The position numbers and the translations under genes are program-made. A stretch of DNA of 5,751 nucleotides from Desulfotomaculum sp. (GTDB lineage: Bacteria; Bacillota; Desulfotomaculia; Desulfotomaculales; Ammonificaceae). Of the stretch, positions 5,106 through 5,751 are shown in pieces. Position 1 is the stretch's first letter, and the number at the start of each line of letters is the position of its first letter. Below the pieces are notes generated by a model. That model did no database searches. It had not been told where the DNA came from and was given only the letters and a program-made list of their open reading frames with translations. The DNA lies in NCBI GenBank assembly GCA_012961725.1, contig DTYU01000071.1, positions 1-5,751 of the forward strand. Direction: 5' to 3'.

Positions 5106-5751
5106 TCAAACGCCTAGGTATTCAGCCGTCTGGTTTAGCGGCTCTTCTACTGCTGTGCCCACTCTCACCGTGCGGGTGGCCTCATCCCAAGCGACCGCTG
5201 CGCCAAAGGCCTCCGCCACATACCTAGCCGGCAGGAATGTCCGCCCTTGCACGATCAGGGGGGCCACGTCCATCTCCCGTTCGGTGCCGTTGACGATGAT
5301 CACCGGCTGCCCGATGATCAGTTCTACGCAGGTCGGGCCGCGTGTCAATGTGACCCGCCGCCTCACGGGATCCCAGCCGATCTCCTGGTCGGTGAGCCCA
5401 AGGGCGTAAGATAGGTGACGCACCGGAACCTGCGTCCGCCCGTCCTTGATGAACGGCGCGACGTCCATCTCCTTTGTCTGCCCATCCCTGGAATAGCTCA
5501 TGTCGCCAATCCGAAAGATTGCTTCCTTCGGCAGTGTCGACTCTTTTGGAGCACACTCGGTGGGCTCGTGGACACGGAGGCGTATTTCTATTCCACGCCA
5601 GTGAATGTTATCGTACTCGTTATACTCTTCAAGGCAGTCGTAAGGATCGGCCACTGCGTAGAGGCGGTAAAGGCCGGCAGGGGTCTCATCCGGTATACGC
5701 ACCTCGACGGTGTACTCTACCTCGCCGCCTGGCGGGATGGACCGGGTCTGG
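5106..5751 (-). CDS. CARDB and copper-amine-oxidase-N-like (stalk) domain protein, partial
   Basis: The 5' end lies beyond the right edge. The frame is open from the edge (TRSIPPGGEVEYTVEVRIPD), giving 214 residues here. Residues about 1-60 are the end of a CARDB-type Ig-like adhesion domain, with the typical AVADPYDCLEEYNEYDNI strand pair. Residues about 78-200 are the copper-amine-oxidase N-terminal-like (stalk) domain found in many clostridial surface proteins. Its two repeats are seen as MDVAPFIKDGRTQVPVRHLS and MDVAPLIVQGRTFLPARYVA, with IGWDPVRRRVTL and VAWDEATRTVRVG after them. It lacks any oxidase catalytic domain, so it should be an extracellular structural or binding protein, not an enzyme. 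A signal peptide would be outside the window. It ends at TGA 5106-5108, followed on the same strand by the frameshifted hypothetical gene. Confidence 0.85.
   Translation of the reverse strand, partial: QTRSIPPGGEVEYTVEVRIPDETPAGLYRLYAVADPYDCLEEYNEYDNIHWRGIEIRLRVHEPTECAPKESTLPKEAIFRIGDMSYSRDGQTKEMDVAPFIKDGRTQVPVRHLSYALGLTDQEIGWDPVRRRVTLTRGPTCVELIIGQPVIIVNGTEREMDVAPLIVQGRTFLPARYVAEAFGAAVAWDEATRTVRVGTAVEEPLNQTAEYLGV

Overview
The window looks like a G+C-rich chromosomal segment of an endospore-forming member of the Bacillota. The main evidence is a ytrH-ytrI sporulation gene pair just downstream of atpC. A protein with CARDB and copper-amine-oxidase-N-terminal-like (stalk) domains at the right end is also typical of clostridial or Peptococcaceae-type genomes. 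I cannot name the species from this sequence.

Left part, 1-1414, plus strand: intact core genes. The F1 ATP synthase epsilon gene (atpC) starts inside the stop codon of the preceding gene, presumably atpD. After about 145 bp holding a sigma-E-like promoter come ytrH and ytrI, which overlap by 4 bp. This is an energy operon followed by a mother-cell sporulation operon.

Middle left, 1430-2982, minus strand: an intact DUF72 (YecE-like) gene lies convergent to ytrI. Upstream of it is a universal stress protein gene that has lost most of its N-terminal half and carries a stop at the deletion joint. A consensus-like minus-strand promoter at 2944-2973 would transcribe both. The long leader between promoter and genes carries an inverted array of 8-bp repeats.

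Middle, 2983-3885, minus strand: a compact set of three short genes that I do not recognise (73 aa, about 150 codons, 53 aa). Each has a good Shine-Dalgarno sequence or a stop/start overlap. The central gene has an in-frame TGA. A perfect 18-bp tandem repeat sits just upstream of the first gene. This is the best candidate in the window for an undescribed unit, but no function can be read from the sequence.

Right part, 3886-5751: mostly gene debris. A plus-strand open frame joins the C-terminal end of a type I restriction HsdR subunit to a frameshifted C-terminal end of a zinc-type alcohol dehydrogenase. Facing it is a minus-strand gene of unknown family with at least one frameshift. The window ends inside the apparently intact CARDB/stalk-domain surface protein.

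Overall, core genes on the left pass into an accessory region with several decaying genes. Three of the lesions look like single-base deletions and one is a single stop codon, so some may be sequence errors rather than true decay. The large usp deletion and the HsdR/dehydrogenase junction cannot be explained that way.
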